Shown: positions 1-8,549 of the stretch, in pieces
Layout of the letters: every line of letters begins with the position of its first letter
Position numbering within the stretch: the first letter of the stretch is position 1
Origin: Mycobacterium paraterrae
GTDB taxonomy: Bacteria; Actinomycetota; Actinomycetes; Mycobacteriales; Mycobacteriaceae
Assembly (NCBI RefSeq): GCF_022430545.2
Contig: NZ_CP092488.2
Span: forward strand, 3,534,001-3,598,000
Direction: 5' to 3'
DNA length: 64,000 nucleotides
The notes under the pieces: generated by a model
Database searches by the model: none
Told to the model about the DNA's origin: nothing
The model's input: only the letters and a program-made list of their open reading frames with translations
Position numbers and translations under genes: made by a program

Positions 1-350
1 TCGGTGATGCCGAGCAGCTTCTCCACACCCAGGCAGAACGCCGCCTCATTGAAAAACGGTGACAGGTAATCCATTCGGGTCACGAAGGTGACGCCCTGCG
101 TCCAGTACCGGTATTCGAGGTTCTTCTCGATTCCGGTGTGCAGGTAGCCGATCCCGCACCGGGCGTCGGTGACGGTCTCGCCTTCGATCTCCAGGATCAG
201 TCGCAGCACGCCGTGGGTGGACGGGTGCTGGGGCCCCATGTTCACGACGATCCGCTCGCCGGGCTCGCCCTTGCGGGCGGCCTCGACGATCTGATTCCAG
301 TCTTGGCCGGTGACAGCGATCAACGTGTCCGTGCCAGTGGTCTCGCTCAT
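1..350 (-). CDS. nuoD: NADH-quinone oxidoreductase subunit D, partial (3' end outside window)
   Basis: This is the 49-kDa quinone-site subunit of complex I, which acts on the cytoplasmic side of the membrane with NuoB and NuoC. Only the first ~116 codons lie in the window; the gene runs off the left edge. The N-terminal part carries the family block NMGPQHPSTHGVLR, followed by GIGYLHTGIEKNLEYR and TRMDYLSPFFNEAAF, all diagnostic of NuoD. The ATG at 348-350 shares one base with the nuoC stop (TGATG), so the two are probably translationally coupled. Identity is certain; length cannot be judged here. Confidence 0.97.
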   Translation of the reverse strand, partial: MSETTGTDTLIAVTGQDWNQIVEAARKGEPGERIVVNMGPQHPSTHGVLRLILEIEGETVTDARCGIGYLHTGIEKNLEYRYWTQGVTFVTRMDYLSPFFNEAAFCLGVEKLLGIT

Positions 351-1090
351 CAGTTGTAGGACCTCCGCTGGTCGGGCGGTGGAATTTTGGCGCCCTTGTA
401 TTCGACGGGAACACCACCGAGCGGATAGTCCTTGCGCTGCGGGTGTCCCTCCCAGTCATCGGGCATCTCGATGCGGGTCAGCGACGGGTGTCCGTCGAAG
501 ATGATGCCGAAGAAGTCGTAGGTCTCGCGCTCATGCCAGTCGTTGGTCGGATAAATCCCGAATAGCGATGGAATATGCGGATCCTCGTCCGGCGCAGCCA
601 CTTCCAGCCGCACACGACGATTGTGGGTAATCGAGTTCAACGGGTAGACGGCGTGCAACTCGCGTCCGGTGTCGTCCGGATAGTGCACGCCGCTGACGCC
701 CAGGCATAGCTCGAAGCGCAGCTCTGGGTCGTCGCGCAGCCGACGGGCCACCTGTGGCAACAGCTCGCGACGCACGTGCAGGGTCAGCTCGTTGCGGTAC
801 ACCACGACTTTCTCGATCGCGTCGGTGAATTCGACGCCGTCGTCGGCTTTCAGCGCCTCTGACAACCGGTCGACGACCTCGTCGAAGTAGAAGCCGTAAG
901 GACGTGGGCTTCCCTCGTCGATGGTGACTTGGCGAACCAGTCGCCCGTAGCCCGAGGTGTCACCACTGCCGCGGACCCCGAACATGCCGCGGCGCACGCT
1001 GATCCGTTCCGCGCCGGCAGTGTCGGAGCCGACGGGGTCGCCGCCGACCTCGGCTGCGGCCCGCTTGGGGTCGTGTTCTGGAGAGCTCAT
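350..1090 (-). CDS. nuoC: NADH-quinone oxidoreductase subunit C
   Basis: This is the 30-kDa subunit of the complex I peripheral arm (246 aa). The C-terminal signature YDFFGIIFDGHPSLTRI followed by RKDYPLGG is typical of the family. The first ~50 residues are a charged, low-complexity extension, common in mycobacterial NuoC. The gene starts at an ATG that overlaps the nuoB stop by four bases (ATGA) and ends overlapping nuoD, so it sits inside a tightly packed nuoABCD transcript. Confidence 0.97.
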   Translation of the reverse strand: MSSPEHDPKRAAAEVGGDPVGSDTAGAERISVRRGMFGVRGSGDTSGYGRLVRQVTIDEGSPRPYGFYFDEVVDRLSEALKADDGVEFTDAIEKVVVYRNELTLHVRRELLPQVARRLRDDPELRFELCLGVSGVHYPDDTGRELHAVYPLNSITHNRRVRLEVAAPDEDPHIPSLFGIYPTNDWHERETYDFFGIIFDGHPSLTRIEMPDDWEGHPQRKDYPLGGVPVEYKGAKIPPPDQRRSYN

Positions 1091-1641
1091 CGCAGCAGCC
1101 CGAGGTGCTCGATCGTCGGCCGCGCAGCGAGCGCCGCCTGCTCAGCCTCGGCGATGGCCTGCTCGCGGTTGACGCCGAGCGGCATTTCTTGAATCTTCTC
1201 GTGCAGCTTGAGAATTGCGTACAGCAACATCTCCGGGCGTGGCGGGCAGCCGGGCAGGTAGATGTCCACCGGCACGACGTGGTCGACGCCCTGCACGATC
1301 GCGTAGTTGTTGAACATTCCGCCCGACGAGGCGCAGACACCCATCGCCAGCACCCATTTGGGTTCGGCCATCTGGTCGTAGATCTGGCGCAGCACCGGCG
1401 CCATCTTCTGACTGACCCGCCCGGCGACGATCATCAGGTCGGCCTGGCGCGGGGTGGCCGAAAACCGCTCCATGCCAAAGCGTGCGATGTCGAAGCGAGG
1501 GCCGGCGGTCGCCATCATCTCGATCGCGCAGCACGCCAGCCCGAAGGTGGCCGGCCACAGCGAACTCTTGCGGAAGTAGCCCGCCAGCTGTTCGACGGTG
1601 GTCAGCAGAAATCCGCTGGGAAGTTTTTCTTCGATGCCCAC
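1087..1641 (-). CDS. nuoB: NADH-quinone oxidoreductase subunit B
   Basis: NuoB (184 aa) holds the terminal N2 iron-sulfur cluster of complex I and passes electrons to quinone. The cluster-binding cysteines are visible: the adjacent pair in FGLACCAIEMM, one in GVCASSGGMF and one in YLPGCPPRPE. Length is normal for the family. It starts 8 bases after nuoA ends, and its stop overlaps the nuoC start. Confidence 0.98.
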   Translation of the reverse strand: MGIEEKLPSGFLLTTVEQLAGYFRKSSLWPATFGLACCAIEMMATAGPRFDIARFGMERFSATPRQADLMIVAGRVSQKMAPVLRQIYDQMAEPKWVLAMGVCASSGGMFNNYAIVQGVDHVVPVDIYLPGCPPRPEMLLYAILKLHEKIQEMPLGVNREQAIAEAEQAALAARPTIEHLGLLR

Positions 1642-1649
1642 GATCTACC

Positions 1650-2027
1650 TCAATCCCAAGTCAATCCGCCGCGGCGCCACACGTACGCGTAGGCCACGAA
1701 TACGGTGAGCATGAAGATGACCATCTCGATCAGTGCGAACATCCCGAGCTGGTCGTAGCTGACCGCCCACGGGTAGAGGAACACGATCTCGATGTCGAAC
1801 ACGATGAACAGCATGGCCGTTAGGTAGTACTTCACCGGAAACCGCTGGCCGCTGCCGGCGTGCGGCGCGTTGGCGGGTTGGTCGCTGGGCTCGATCCCGC
1901 ACTCGTAGGCCTCTAGCTTCGCCCGGTTGTAACGGCGCGGACCGGTGATCTGGGCCAGTGCGACCGAGCCGAGCGCGAAGGCGGCGGCGATCCCTCCGAG
2001 TACGAGAATGGGCAGGTAAAGATTCAT
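1650..2027 (-). CDS. nuoA: NADH-quinone oxidoreductase subunit A
   Basis: NuoA is a small membrane subunit of complex I with three transmembrane helices; this copy is 125 aa. The chosen ATG (MNLYLPILVLGGIAAAF) starts directly in the first membrane helix, as is usual. A longer in-frame extension upstream is arginine-rich and not NuoA-like. The conserved loop YNRAKLEAYECGIEPSDQP is present, as is the FDIEIVFLYPWAV helix. It is first in the nuo operon; two CRP-like sites lie just upstream. Confidence 0.97.
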   Translation of the reverse strand: MNLYLPILVLGGIAAAFALGSVALAQITGPRRYNRAKLEAYECGIEPSDQPANAPHAGSGQRFPVKYYLTAMLFIVFDIEIVFLYPWAVSYDQLGMFALIEMVIFMLTVFVAYAYVWRRGGLTWD

Positions 2028-2067
2028 GCCGCGACGACGCTTCCTCACTCTTGGTCTAGGGCTGGAC

Positions 2068-2083
2068 TGTGAGCGCAACCACA
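2068..2083. promoter_or_regulatory. CRP-like operator, proximal to nuoA
   Basis: The 16-mer TGTGAGCGCAACCACA matches the mycobacterial CRP consensus TGTGA-N6-TCACA at all but one fixed position. It lies 41-56 bp upstream of the nuoA start. A second copy with the same single deviation lies 56 bp further upstream. CRP control is inferred from the motif only. Confidence 0.5.
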
Positions 2084-2123
2084 GCCTAGCGACCGTGTGT
2101 GGTCGCCCGCTCAGCAGGTTAGT

Positions 2124-2139
2124 TGTGACCTCAACCACA
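2124..2139. promoter_or_regulatory. CRP-like operator, distal to nuoA
   Basis: TGTGACCTCAACCACA has the same half-site arrangement as the copy at 2068-2083. Together they form an 18-bp direct repeat with only the spacer bases differing. It is 97-112 bp upstream of nuoA. The rest of 2028-2311 shows no convincing gene. Confidence 0.5.
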
Positions 2140-2311
2140 GCGAGTTAGGCGCTGAATGAAGCGCCATCCGGTTCGGGAAGTCGACAAGTCTTGAGTCGCG
2201 GATCGCAAACAGCGCAGGGCTGTTTGACTCGTTTTCGAGCTGGATGTCAGTCGTCGAAACGCCCGGCCATCGGCGGGGTGTGCGGGATGTCGACGTTGGT
2301 TTTTCGCGCTT

Positions 2312-2707
2312 TTATGCGGGGGCGCGCAGCAGCTCCAGGACGGTCCTGCTCAGCCGAATCGGGTCGATCGGATGGGGGACGGCACCTTCTGCTCGCGACC
2401 AGCTGGCCAGCCAAGCGTCGTCCTGGCGGCCGGTCAGGACCACGATCGGGGGACCCTGGTCGATTTCGTCTTTGAGCTGCTTGGCCAGGCCCATGCCGCC
2501 CTCCGGGGTCGCCTCGCCGTCGAGAATCGCCAGATCAATGCCGCCGGCGTCGACCTGCTGGACCACTACCGGTCCGGTCGCGACCTCGACGTAGCTCAGC
2601 TCGGGCAGGTCCGGGTGGACCCGTTTACCCAACGCCGTCATGACGGCCTGTCGGGTATTGGCATTGTCGCTGTACACGAGGACCCGCAGGGGGCTGGTGG
2701 CAGACAC
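2312..2707 (-). CDS. Receiver-like response regulator (Rv3143-type)
   Basis: This 131-aa protein is a stand-alone receiver-like domain with no output domain. It reads like a CheY fold: RVLVYSDN near the N-terminus, a central LAILDGEA where the phospho-acceptor aspartate would sit, and PPIVVLTGR as the fourth strand. Its place next to nuoA matches Rv3143 in M. tuberculosis, which supports orthology. The start is a GTG. The signalling partner is unknown, and a histidine kinase is not nearby. Confidence 0.8.
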   Translation of the reverse strand: MSATSPLRVLVYSDNANTRQAVMTALGKRVHPDLPELSYVEVATGPVVVQQVDAGGIDLAILDGEATPEGGMGLAKQLKDEIDQGPPIVVLTGRQDDAWLASWSRAEGAVPHPIDPIRLSRTVLELLRAPA

Positions 2708-2734
2708 GGTCCAGATCGTAACGTCCGACTGCGG

Positions 2735-3268
2735 TTACCGCGGCGCCCGTACGAAGTACGCGTCGGCGAAGACCGTCGCGGTTTTGCCGACCATCCCGAG
2801 CCGATTCCATCCGATGTCGAACTGGTCGCGGTCGACTACCGCGTTCGCGGTGACCCGCATGGCCCCGCTACCGACCTCGGTGACCTGGACGGGCAGCGGT
2901 ACCGGCGCGGTCACCCCTTTGATCGTGAACGTCGCAGCGAGCGTGGCGGCGTTCCCGGCGGCTGGCTCGATCGCTGTCACTTCGACGGTGATCTCGGGAT
3001 GGCGGTCCGCGTCGAAGAAGTCGGCCGAACGCAGGTGTTCGTCACGCTTTCCGATGCCGGTCCGCAGCGACGCCACCTGGATTTCCAGCCGGCCGAAGAT
3101 CGCGCCCCTACCCGTGATTTGGCCGTCGCCAGTGAGGTCGGTGAAAGTCCCCTTGACGTTGAGCAGTCCCCAGAAGTTCTTGATGCTGAACCCGACGGTG
3201 GAGCGGTCGCGGTCCAGGTTCCACACTCCGGCGGTGTCTGGGTCGTTCAGCAAAGTCTCGACGTTCAT
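2735..3268 (-). CDS. YceI-family lipid-binding-like protein
   Basis: This is a 177-aa YceI-domain protein, a lipocalin-like beta barrel that binds isoprenoid-type lipids in characterised members. Landmarks are the opening GVWNLDRDRSTVGFSIKNF, then GTFTDLTGD, SADFFDADRHPEI and the late FDIGWNRLGMVGKTA. There is no signal peptide, so it is probably cytoplasmic. The ATG at 3268 is preferred over a GTG three codons upstream because AGGAG sits 8 bases before the ATG and overlaps the GTG. It lies 27 bp upstream of the receiver gene, on the same strand. Confidence 0.85.
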   Translation of the reverse strand: MNVETLLNDPDTAGVWNLDRDRSTVGFSIKNFWGLLNVKGTFTDLTGDGQITGRGAIFGRLEIQVASLRTGIGKRDEHLRSADFFDADRHPEITVEVTAIEPAAGNAATLAATFTIKGVTAPVPLPVQVTEVGSGAMRVTANAVVDRDQFDIGWNRLGMVGKTATVFADAYFVRAPR

Positions 3269-3422
3269 CAACGCCACTCCTCTTCATCGCTTCGTCCCCG
3301 CATCGTCGTTGGCGCGCGTCGTCCGCGCCACCCGTTCGCCACGAGCAGATCGTCGCCCACATCAAGGATGATTTCGTTGGCGGGCATGGCCAAACGGTAC
3401 TCGCCGCGGTGCCGGTTAGGTG

Positions 3423-4661
3423 TCAGAACAGCGTGTTGCAGAACGGGTCGCGGTCCACTCGGAACGTCGCGTCCAGCTCGCGCAGGGCGTTACTGCGTAA
3501 TTCCTTGATTCGGTTGGCACGCAACAATTCTGAAGGCCGGTGTGCGCCGGTGTATATCGTCGCCAGGTCCGCTAAGCCGATTTCGACATCCGCGTCGCCT
3601 TCGTGGGGCACACATTTGCCGACGCCCTCACGCACCTGTAGCCGGAAACGGCCGCCGGACAGGCCGAGCGGGTCGACCACCTCGAGCACGACATCGACGT
3701 CGGCGCTATATGTGCGGGCCCCCAGCACTTCGGGAATGTCGTTGATCCTCACCCACAGCCAGTCGCTGACGCCCTTGACCCGCGCGGCGCGCGGGTCGGT
3801 GAGCTTGAGCTGAAGCGGATCGTCAAGCGGCAGGTCGATGCTGATCTCGTCGAACATCTCCAGGCTCAACAGAGTCTGCAGCAATTCCGTGTGCGCTTGG
3901 TCCGTGATGGCACAGAAGTCGTCCACGACGATGGTGCCGAGCGGTGGCAAAAACGCGTGGGCTGTCTGACCGAACACGCGGTAGGTGAGAAAACCGTCTG
4001 GGTGCGTTGTGCAGTTCAGGGCTGATCCACCGCCTCGTTGCGTGGGACGATCCTCGAGGCAGTCGCTCCACCAGGCGCCGTCGCGCTCGACCGCTCCCTG
4101 TGTTGCAGTGCACCATCTTTCGTAAATGCCGGGCAGGACGTGCAGTGCCTGCGCCGCATTGATCTCGCGCGTGTGGAAATCGCTCGGTGCGTCGCGTAGT
4201 TTCGCCGTGCGGCGATCGATGGCGTAATTCTGGCTGTAGGTGGCCACTCCCGCGCCGACGTTGTCGTACATCTCGGTCTGTGTCGGAACGCCGCAGACGA
4301 TCGGATAGCCGCGTTCGATCAGGATCTCCAGCCCTTTGGCGCTGAGCTGAGCCCAGACGCCGCGGCCCTGGTGTGTGGTCGCGACCGCAGTCATCGTCAA
4401 CCACGCCGCAGACAGACTCGCGCCGCCGGGCACCGTGAGTCGCGAACGATAGATGATCGTGGTGCCGACGATAAAAGTGTCGTCCGGGTCTGCGGCATCC
4501 TCGGCGATCAGAATGTCTTCGAGATCGACACGTTGCTTCCACGCCTCGATACTGCTCGCGTCGATCGGATCACCAAACGTGCGTGCCTGGTTCGCATAGA
4601 CTGCGTCCCAATCTTTTTCGGTTGGGTGCCGAATGATGATGCCGTCCTGCGTCGTATTCAT
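3423..4661 (-). CDS. Eis-like GNAT acetyltransferase
   Basis: This ~412-aa protein has the three-part Eis architecture: an N-terminal GNAT domain (AWLTMTAVATTHQGRGVWAQL is the acetyl-CoA-binding region), a second GNAT-like half, and a C-terminal SCP2-like domain. The chain ends in phenylalanine (FCNTLF), and in Eis the terminal carboxylate takes part in catalysis. Known Eis proteins acetylate aminoglycosides and other amines at several positions. The start at 4661 is favoured by GGGA about 9 bases upstream; two earlier in-frame starts exist. It is divergent from the MMPL gene. The substrate is not predictable. Confidence 0.85.
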   Translation of the reverse strand: MNTTQDGIIIRHPTEKDWDAVYANQARTFGDPIDASSIEAWKQRVDLEDILIAEDAADPDDTFIVGTTIIYRSRLTVPGGASLSAAWLTMTAVATTHQGRGVWAQLSAKGLEILIERGYPIVCGVPTQTEMYDNVGAGVATYSQNYAIDRRTAKLRDAPSDFHTREINAAQALHVLPGIYERWCTATQGAVERDGAWWSDCLEDRPTQRGGGSALNCTTHPDGFLTYRVFGQTAHAFLPPLGTIVVDDFCAITDQAHTELLQTLLSLEMFDEISIDLPLDDPLQLKLTDPRAARVKGVSDWLWVRINDIPEVLGARTYSADVDVVLEVVDPLGLSGGRFRLQVREGVGKCVPHEGDADVEIGLADLATIYTGAHRPSELLRANRIKELRSNALRELDATFRVDRDPFCNTLF

Positions 4662-4872
4662 CGCTTGTCCCATTCGGTGTCGGCACTGCAAAAATCAGAT
4701 GTCGAAACGCCCGATCTGCCCAGACTGAGTTGCTGAATCCATGGCGACGCTTGTCGTCACGTACCCGCGAACCGGCCGGGCCAATCCAGCGCACGACGCT
4801 GCGAGGGTTGTGGTACATCCTCGATCGGGTATGCGCCTCGAGGGCCGAAAACGAAAGCGGAGGGACGCCGGG

Positions 4873-7215
4873 ATGTTGCAACGAGTCACTCGACTCTCAA
4901 TCGCCGCGCCGCGCCGCATCATCGCCGTGACAGTCTTGCTCCTCGTCGGGGCGGCGATCTTCGGGTTACCGGTGATAGACCGGCTCTCGGGCGGCGGATT
5001 CCAGGACCCCACGTCGGAGTCCGCTCGCGCCAGCGACCTGCTTCGACACAAATTCGACCAGACCGATCAGCAGATACTGATCGTGGTGACGGCGCCCGCC
5101 GGGGCGAACAGCGATCAGGCGCGCCGGGTCGGCACCGACGTGGTCGATCAGCTGCGACGGTCGCCGTGGGTGCTGAACGTGTCGTCGGCCTGGACGTCCC
5201 CGCCGCAGGCCGCCGCCGGTCTGATCAGCAAGGACGGCAAATCCGGAATGATCGCCGCCGGATTGAAGGGCGGCGAGAACGACGCGCAGAAATACGCCAG
5301 CACTTTGACGTCGCAGCTCGTCCACGACCGCGACGGGGTCACGATGCGGGCAGGCGGGATGGCGGTGGCCTACGCCCAGATCAACGACCAGAACGAACAC
5401 GACCTGGTGTTGATGGAATCCATCGCGATCCCGCTGAGCTTCGCGGTACTGGTCTGGGTGCTGGGCGGCGTGATCGCTGCGGCGCTGCCGATTCTGCTGG
5501 GTGGATTCGCGATCGTATGCACCATGGCGGTGCTGCGTTTGATCAGCTTCACCACCGACGTCTCGACGTACGCGCTCGACCTGAGCATCGCGATGGGGCT
5601 GGCGCTGGCCATCGACTACAACCTGCTGATCATCAGCCGCTACCGCGAGGAACGCGCGCGGACGACCGACCCGCACCAGGCGCTGGTGCGGACCATGGCA
5701 ACAGCCGGCCGGACGGTCTTGTTCTCGGCCACCACAGTCGGACTGTCAATGGCGGTCATGGCGCTGTTTCCGATGTATTTCTTGAAGTCCTCGGCGTACA
5801 CCATCGTGGCTACGGCGGTCATCGTCGCCATCGCGGCCGTGGTGATCACCCCCGCTGCCATCGTCCTTCTGGGACCGCGACTGGACGCCCTCGACGCCCA
5901 TCAGCTGGTCCGGCGGCTGATGCCGCCTGACAGAACGTGGCGTGATCATGCGCACAAGCCCGTCCACCTCCAGTTCTGGTACCGGTCGACGAGGTTCGTG
6001 ATACGTCACGCGCTCACCGTCGGTCTGAGCGTGGTGGCGCTCCTGCTGTTGCTGGGCACCCCATTCCTCGACGTCAAATGGGGTTTTCCGGACGAGCGGG
6101 TGCTTCCGCCGTCGGCGTCGGCGCGCCAGGTGGCCGACATGCTGGACAACGACTTCGGCAACGGCCTGGGGACCGGCGTCACCATTGCTGTTCCCGGTGC
6201 CGGCGACCTCGCTGACCTGGGGCGCTACGCCGCCGACCTGGCGCGGGTGCCGGACGTGTCGTCGGTCACCGCACCGAACGGCACCTACGTCCGGGGCGCG
6301 CTGGCCGGGCCGCCGGCCGCGGCCACCGGACTGGAGCACGGCAGCGCGTATCTCACGGTGTCGACCACCGCGCCGCTGTATTCCGCCGCCTCAAACACCC
6401 AACTGGACCGCTTGCACCAGGTCGCCACACCGTCGGGCCGGCCCGTGGAAATGACCGGCCTGGCGCAGATCAACCGCGACAGCGTCAGCGCGATCACCAC
6501 CCGGCTGCCGATGGTGATGGGACTGATCGCGCTCATCACCTTCGCCCTGCTGTTCTTGTTGACCGGCAGCGCGGTGCTGCCCGGTCAAGCACTGGTGTGC
6601 AATGTGTTGTCGCTGACTGCCGCCTTCGGCGCGCTGGTGTGGGTCTTCCAAGACGGCCACCTCAGCGCCTTCGGTACCACACCGAACGGCACATTGAACG
6701 CGAACATCCCAGTCTTGTTGTTCTGCATCGCTTTCGGGCTGGCCATGGACTACGAGGTGTTCCTGGTTTCGCGCATTCACGAGTACTGGGTGGCTTCAGA
6801 AGTGACCCGTGAGGTGCTACCAAGCAAAGCCGTGGCGCGCGCGGCCAACGACGAGAGCACGGCGCAAGGTATTGCCGGCATCGGCCGGGTCGTCACCACG
6901 GCGGCACTGGTGATGTCGATCTCCTTCGCGGCGTTGATTCCCGCGCACGTGTCGTTCATGCGGATGCTCGGGGTCGGCTTGACCCTGGCTGTGCTAGTGG
7001 ACGCGACCTTAGTGCGGATGGTCTTGGTGCCCGCGTTCATCCACCTGCTCGGCAGGTGGACTTGGTGGGCACCAAAACCGCTTGCCCGCCTGCGTGATCG
7101 GGTCGGCACTGGTGAGGAAGCCGAGGCGGCGGTGGGCCGACGGCGCTGGTTGGGCGACACACCGCAACATCACGAACACATCATCAGAAGGCAGCCCGCG
7201 TCGCAGGGCGGTTAG
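4873..7215 (+). CDS. MMPL/RND-family transporter
   Basis: This 780-aa RND-type exporter has two halves, each with a membrane helix, an extracytoplasmic domain and a bundle of about five helices. The proton-relay regions are ALDLSIAMGLALAIDYNLLIISR and, in the second half, FCIAFGLAMDYEVFLVSR. The ATG at 4873 (MLQRVTRLSIAAPRR) follows a clear GGAGG; an in-frame ATG 44 codons upstream would add a hydrophilic leader unlike the family. It is shorter than classical MmpL proteins (~950 aa). No MmpS partner is adjacent, so the cargo (lipid or drug) is open. Its stop overlaps that of the convergent DMT gene. Confidence 0.88.
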   Translation: MLQRVTRLSIAAPRRIIAVTVLLLVGAAIFGLPVIDRLSGGGFQDPTSESARASDLLRHKFDQTDQQILIVVTAPAGANSDQARRVGTDVVDQLRRSPWVLNVSSAWTSPPQAAAGLISKDGKSGMIAAGLKGGENDAQKYASTLTSQLVHDRDGVTMRAGGMAVAYAQINDQNEHDLVLMESIAIPLSFAVLVWVLGGVIAAALPILLGGFAIVCTMAVLRLISFTTDVSTYALDLSIAMGLALAIDYNLLIISRYREERARTTDPHQALVRTMATAGRTVLFSATTVGLSMAVMALFPMYFLKSSAYTIVATAVIVAIAAVVITPAAIVLLGPRLDALDAHQLVRRLMPPDRTWRDHAHKPVHLQFWYRSTRFVIRHALTVGLSVVALLLLLGTPFLDVKWGFPDERVLPPSASARQVADMLDNDFGNGLGTGVTIAVPGAGDLADLGRYAADLARVPDVSSVTAPNGTYVRGALAGPPAAATGLEHGSAYLTVSTTAPLYSAASNTQLDRLHQVATPSGRPVEMTGLAQINRDSVSAITTRLPMVMGLIALITFALLFLLTGSAVLPGQALVCNVLSLTAAFGALVWVFQDGHLSAFGTTPNGTLNANIPVLLFCIAFGLAMDYEVFLVSRIHEYWVASEVTREVLPSKAVARAANDESTAQGIAGIGRVVTTAALVMSISFAALIPAHVSFMRMLGVGLTLAVLVDATLVRMVLVPAFIHLLGRWTWWAPKPLARLRDRVGTGEEAEAAVGRRRWLGDTPQHHEHIIRRQPASQGG

Positions 7216-8105
7216 GCAGCCGGCACCCGTTGTCGTTCGGTCAGCTGCTGATCGGCCGCGTCCGCGTCGAGGCGGGCGAGCCGCAAGATGGCGGCGGCCA
7301 TCAGCGCCAGCGCCAGGTAGATGGCGATCATCCCGGCCCAGCCCGTGTTGAGGCTCTCGCCGAGAACGATCACTCCGAGTACCGCCGCGACCACCGGCTG
7401 CGACACTTGCAACGCAGGCATCGACGACGCCAGGGAGCCAGCGCGAAATGCCGCCTGGCTCAACACCACACCGCCGGCGGCGGCCAGTATGCACGCATAC
7501 AGCGCTGGGGTCGTAAAAACCGCAGACGGGCCGTGACCGAGTCGCGCCATGACCTCTTTGGTCAACACGGCGAAGATCCCCCACAACGACCCGGAGGCAA
7601 GGGCGAAGAGCACCGCAGCAGTGGCGCCGCCTCGCATCGTGCCCGTGACGACGCAAACAATCAGCAGGGGCGCCACTACACACGCCACTTCGAGCCATGT
7701 GTGCAGCGAGGCGCTCGATCGACCTGCTCTGGGACTGCCGAGCGTCACAATGACCGTCACCGCGGCGGTCAGCAAGCCGGCCCACATCCACTCGCTGCCG
7801 GACATGCTGCGGCGGGACAGCCGCGCGTTGATGGGCAGCGCGAAAAGCACGGAAAAGGTCAGCAAGGCCTGGACCAACAAGACCGAGCCTTGGCCCAGCG
7901 CGGCCGCTTGCAATCCGATGCTCACCACCAACAGCAGCGCACCCCACCACCAGCGTTGATTACGCAGCAGCGCGATGAGCACGGTGACGTGTCCGCGCGA
8001 TCTGCCGTCGACGCTGTGCGCTGCACGCTGCTGCAGTACGTCGCCGATCGCCACGCACAGCGCCGAACCCAGCGCCAGCAAAGCTGCAATGTCTGTCCTG
8101 GCCAT
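7212..8105 (-). CDS. DMT-superfamily (EamA-like) transporter
   Basis: This is a 297-aa integral membrane protein of about ten helices, with two EamA-like halves. It opens with ALLALGSALCVAIGDVLQQRAAH, typical of mycobacterial DMT proteins, and has the usual VVAAVLGVIVLGE motif late in the sequence. It is probably a small-molecule exporter or carrier; the substrate is unknown. It lies 87 bp downstream of the DUF6285 gene and could be a read-through tail of the large catabolic operon. Confidence 0.82.
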   Translation of the reverse strand: MARTDIAALLALGSALCVAIGDVLQQRAAHSVDGRSRGHVTVLIALLRNQRWWWGALLLVVSIGLQAAALGQGSVLLVQALLTFSVLFALPINARLSRRSMSGSEWMWAGLLTAAVTVIVTLGSPRAGRSSASLHTWLEVACVVAPLLIVCVVTGTMRGGATAAVLFALASGSLWGIFAVLTKEVMARLGHGPSAVFTTPALYACILAAAGGVVLSQAAFRAGSLASSMPALQVSQPVVAAVLGVIVLGESLNTGWAGMIAIYLALALMAAAILRLARLDADAADQQLTERQRVPAA

Positions 8106-8192
8106 AGATGGCTCTCCGTCGAAGTCGAAACCGGAAGAAATCAGCCAAGATTGGTTACCCGATATTCGGGCGCGACACAGGTCTTCTTGAAA

Positions 8193-8549
8193 CTAGGCGG
8201 GCGGGGTACTACTTTCGCGCTCGTAGCCCGGGTGGGCGGCGGCCAGCCGGCGGCCGACCAGCGCGCGTAACGCCGACCGCACGTCAGGGTCGGCCCCGTC
8301 CACGTCGCCGGCCCTGATAGCAGCGGCGAGTGCGGCCTCGTGGTCGAACCCGATACGGGTCAATACGGCGGCCACGCCGTCATCGGAATCGGCGGTCAGT
8401 TCACGTTCGACCATCCGCAGGGCGTTGGCGGCGACCCGGGAGTGGAAGTTGACCTGTCCGGAGGTCGACTCGCGGACGTCCTTCTCGAGGAATTCGGCCA
8501 CAGCGGCGATCAATTCCGCTGCGGTGGGTCGACCGTGTGCCGACGTCAT
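8193..8549 (-). CDS. DUF6285 protein, LvaB-like partner of APH-type kinase
   Basis: This 118-aa protein resembles the DUF6285 family (AAVAEFLEKDVRE near the start, FHSRVAANALRMVEREL, then a C-terminal LRALVGRRLAAAHPGY). In other bacteria such genes sit directly after an APH-type kinase gene and next to an acyl-CoA dehydrogenase. LvaB of the levulinate pathway is a small protein of this kind that supports its kinase. Here it is the last gene of the operon, and its start overlaps the catalase stop (TGATG), so the usual kinase-DUF6285 adjacency is broken by one gene. The family assignment is from memory, not a search. Confidence 0.72.
   Translation of the reverse strand: MTSAHGRPTAAELIAAVAEFLEKDVRESTSGQVNFHSRVAANALRMVERELTADSDDGVAAVLTRIGFDHEAALAAAIRAGDVDGADPDVRSALRALVGRRLAAAHPGYERESSTPPA

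Noticed and set aside
2372..3508. Long plus-strand open frame (378 codons) over the receiver and YceI genes
   Set aside because: It is antisense to two genes with recognisable domains, and its translation is low-complexity and Arg/Gly-rich, as expected for a shadow frame in G+C-rich DNA.
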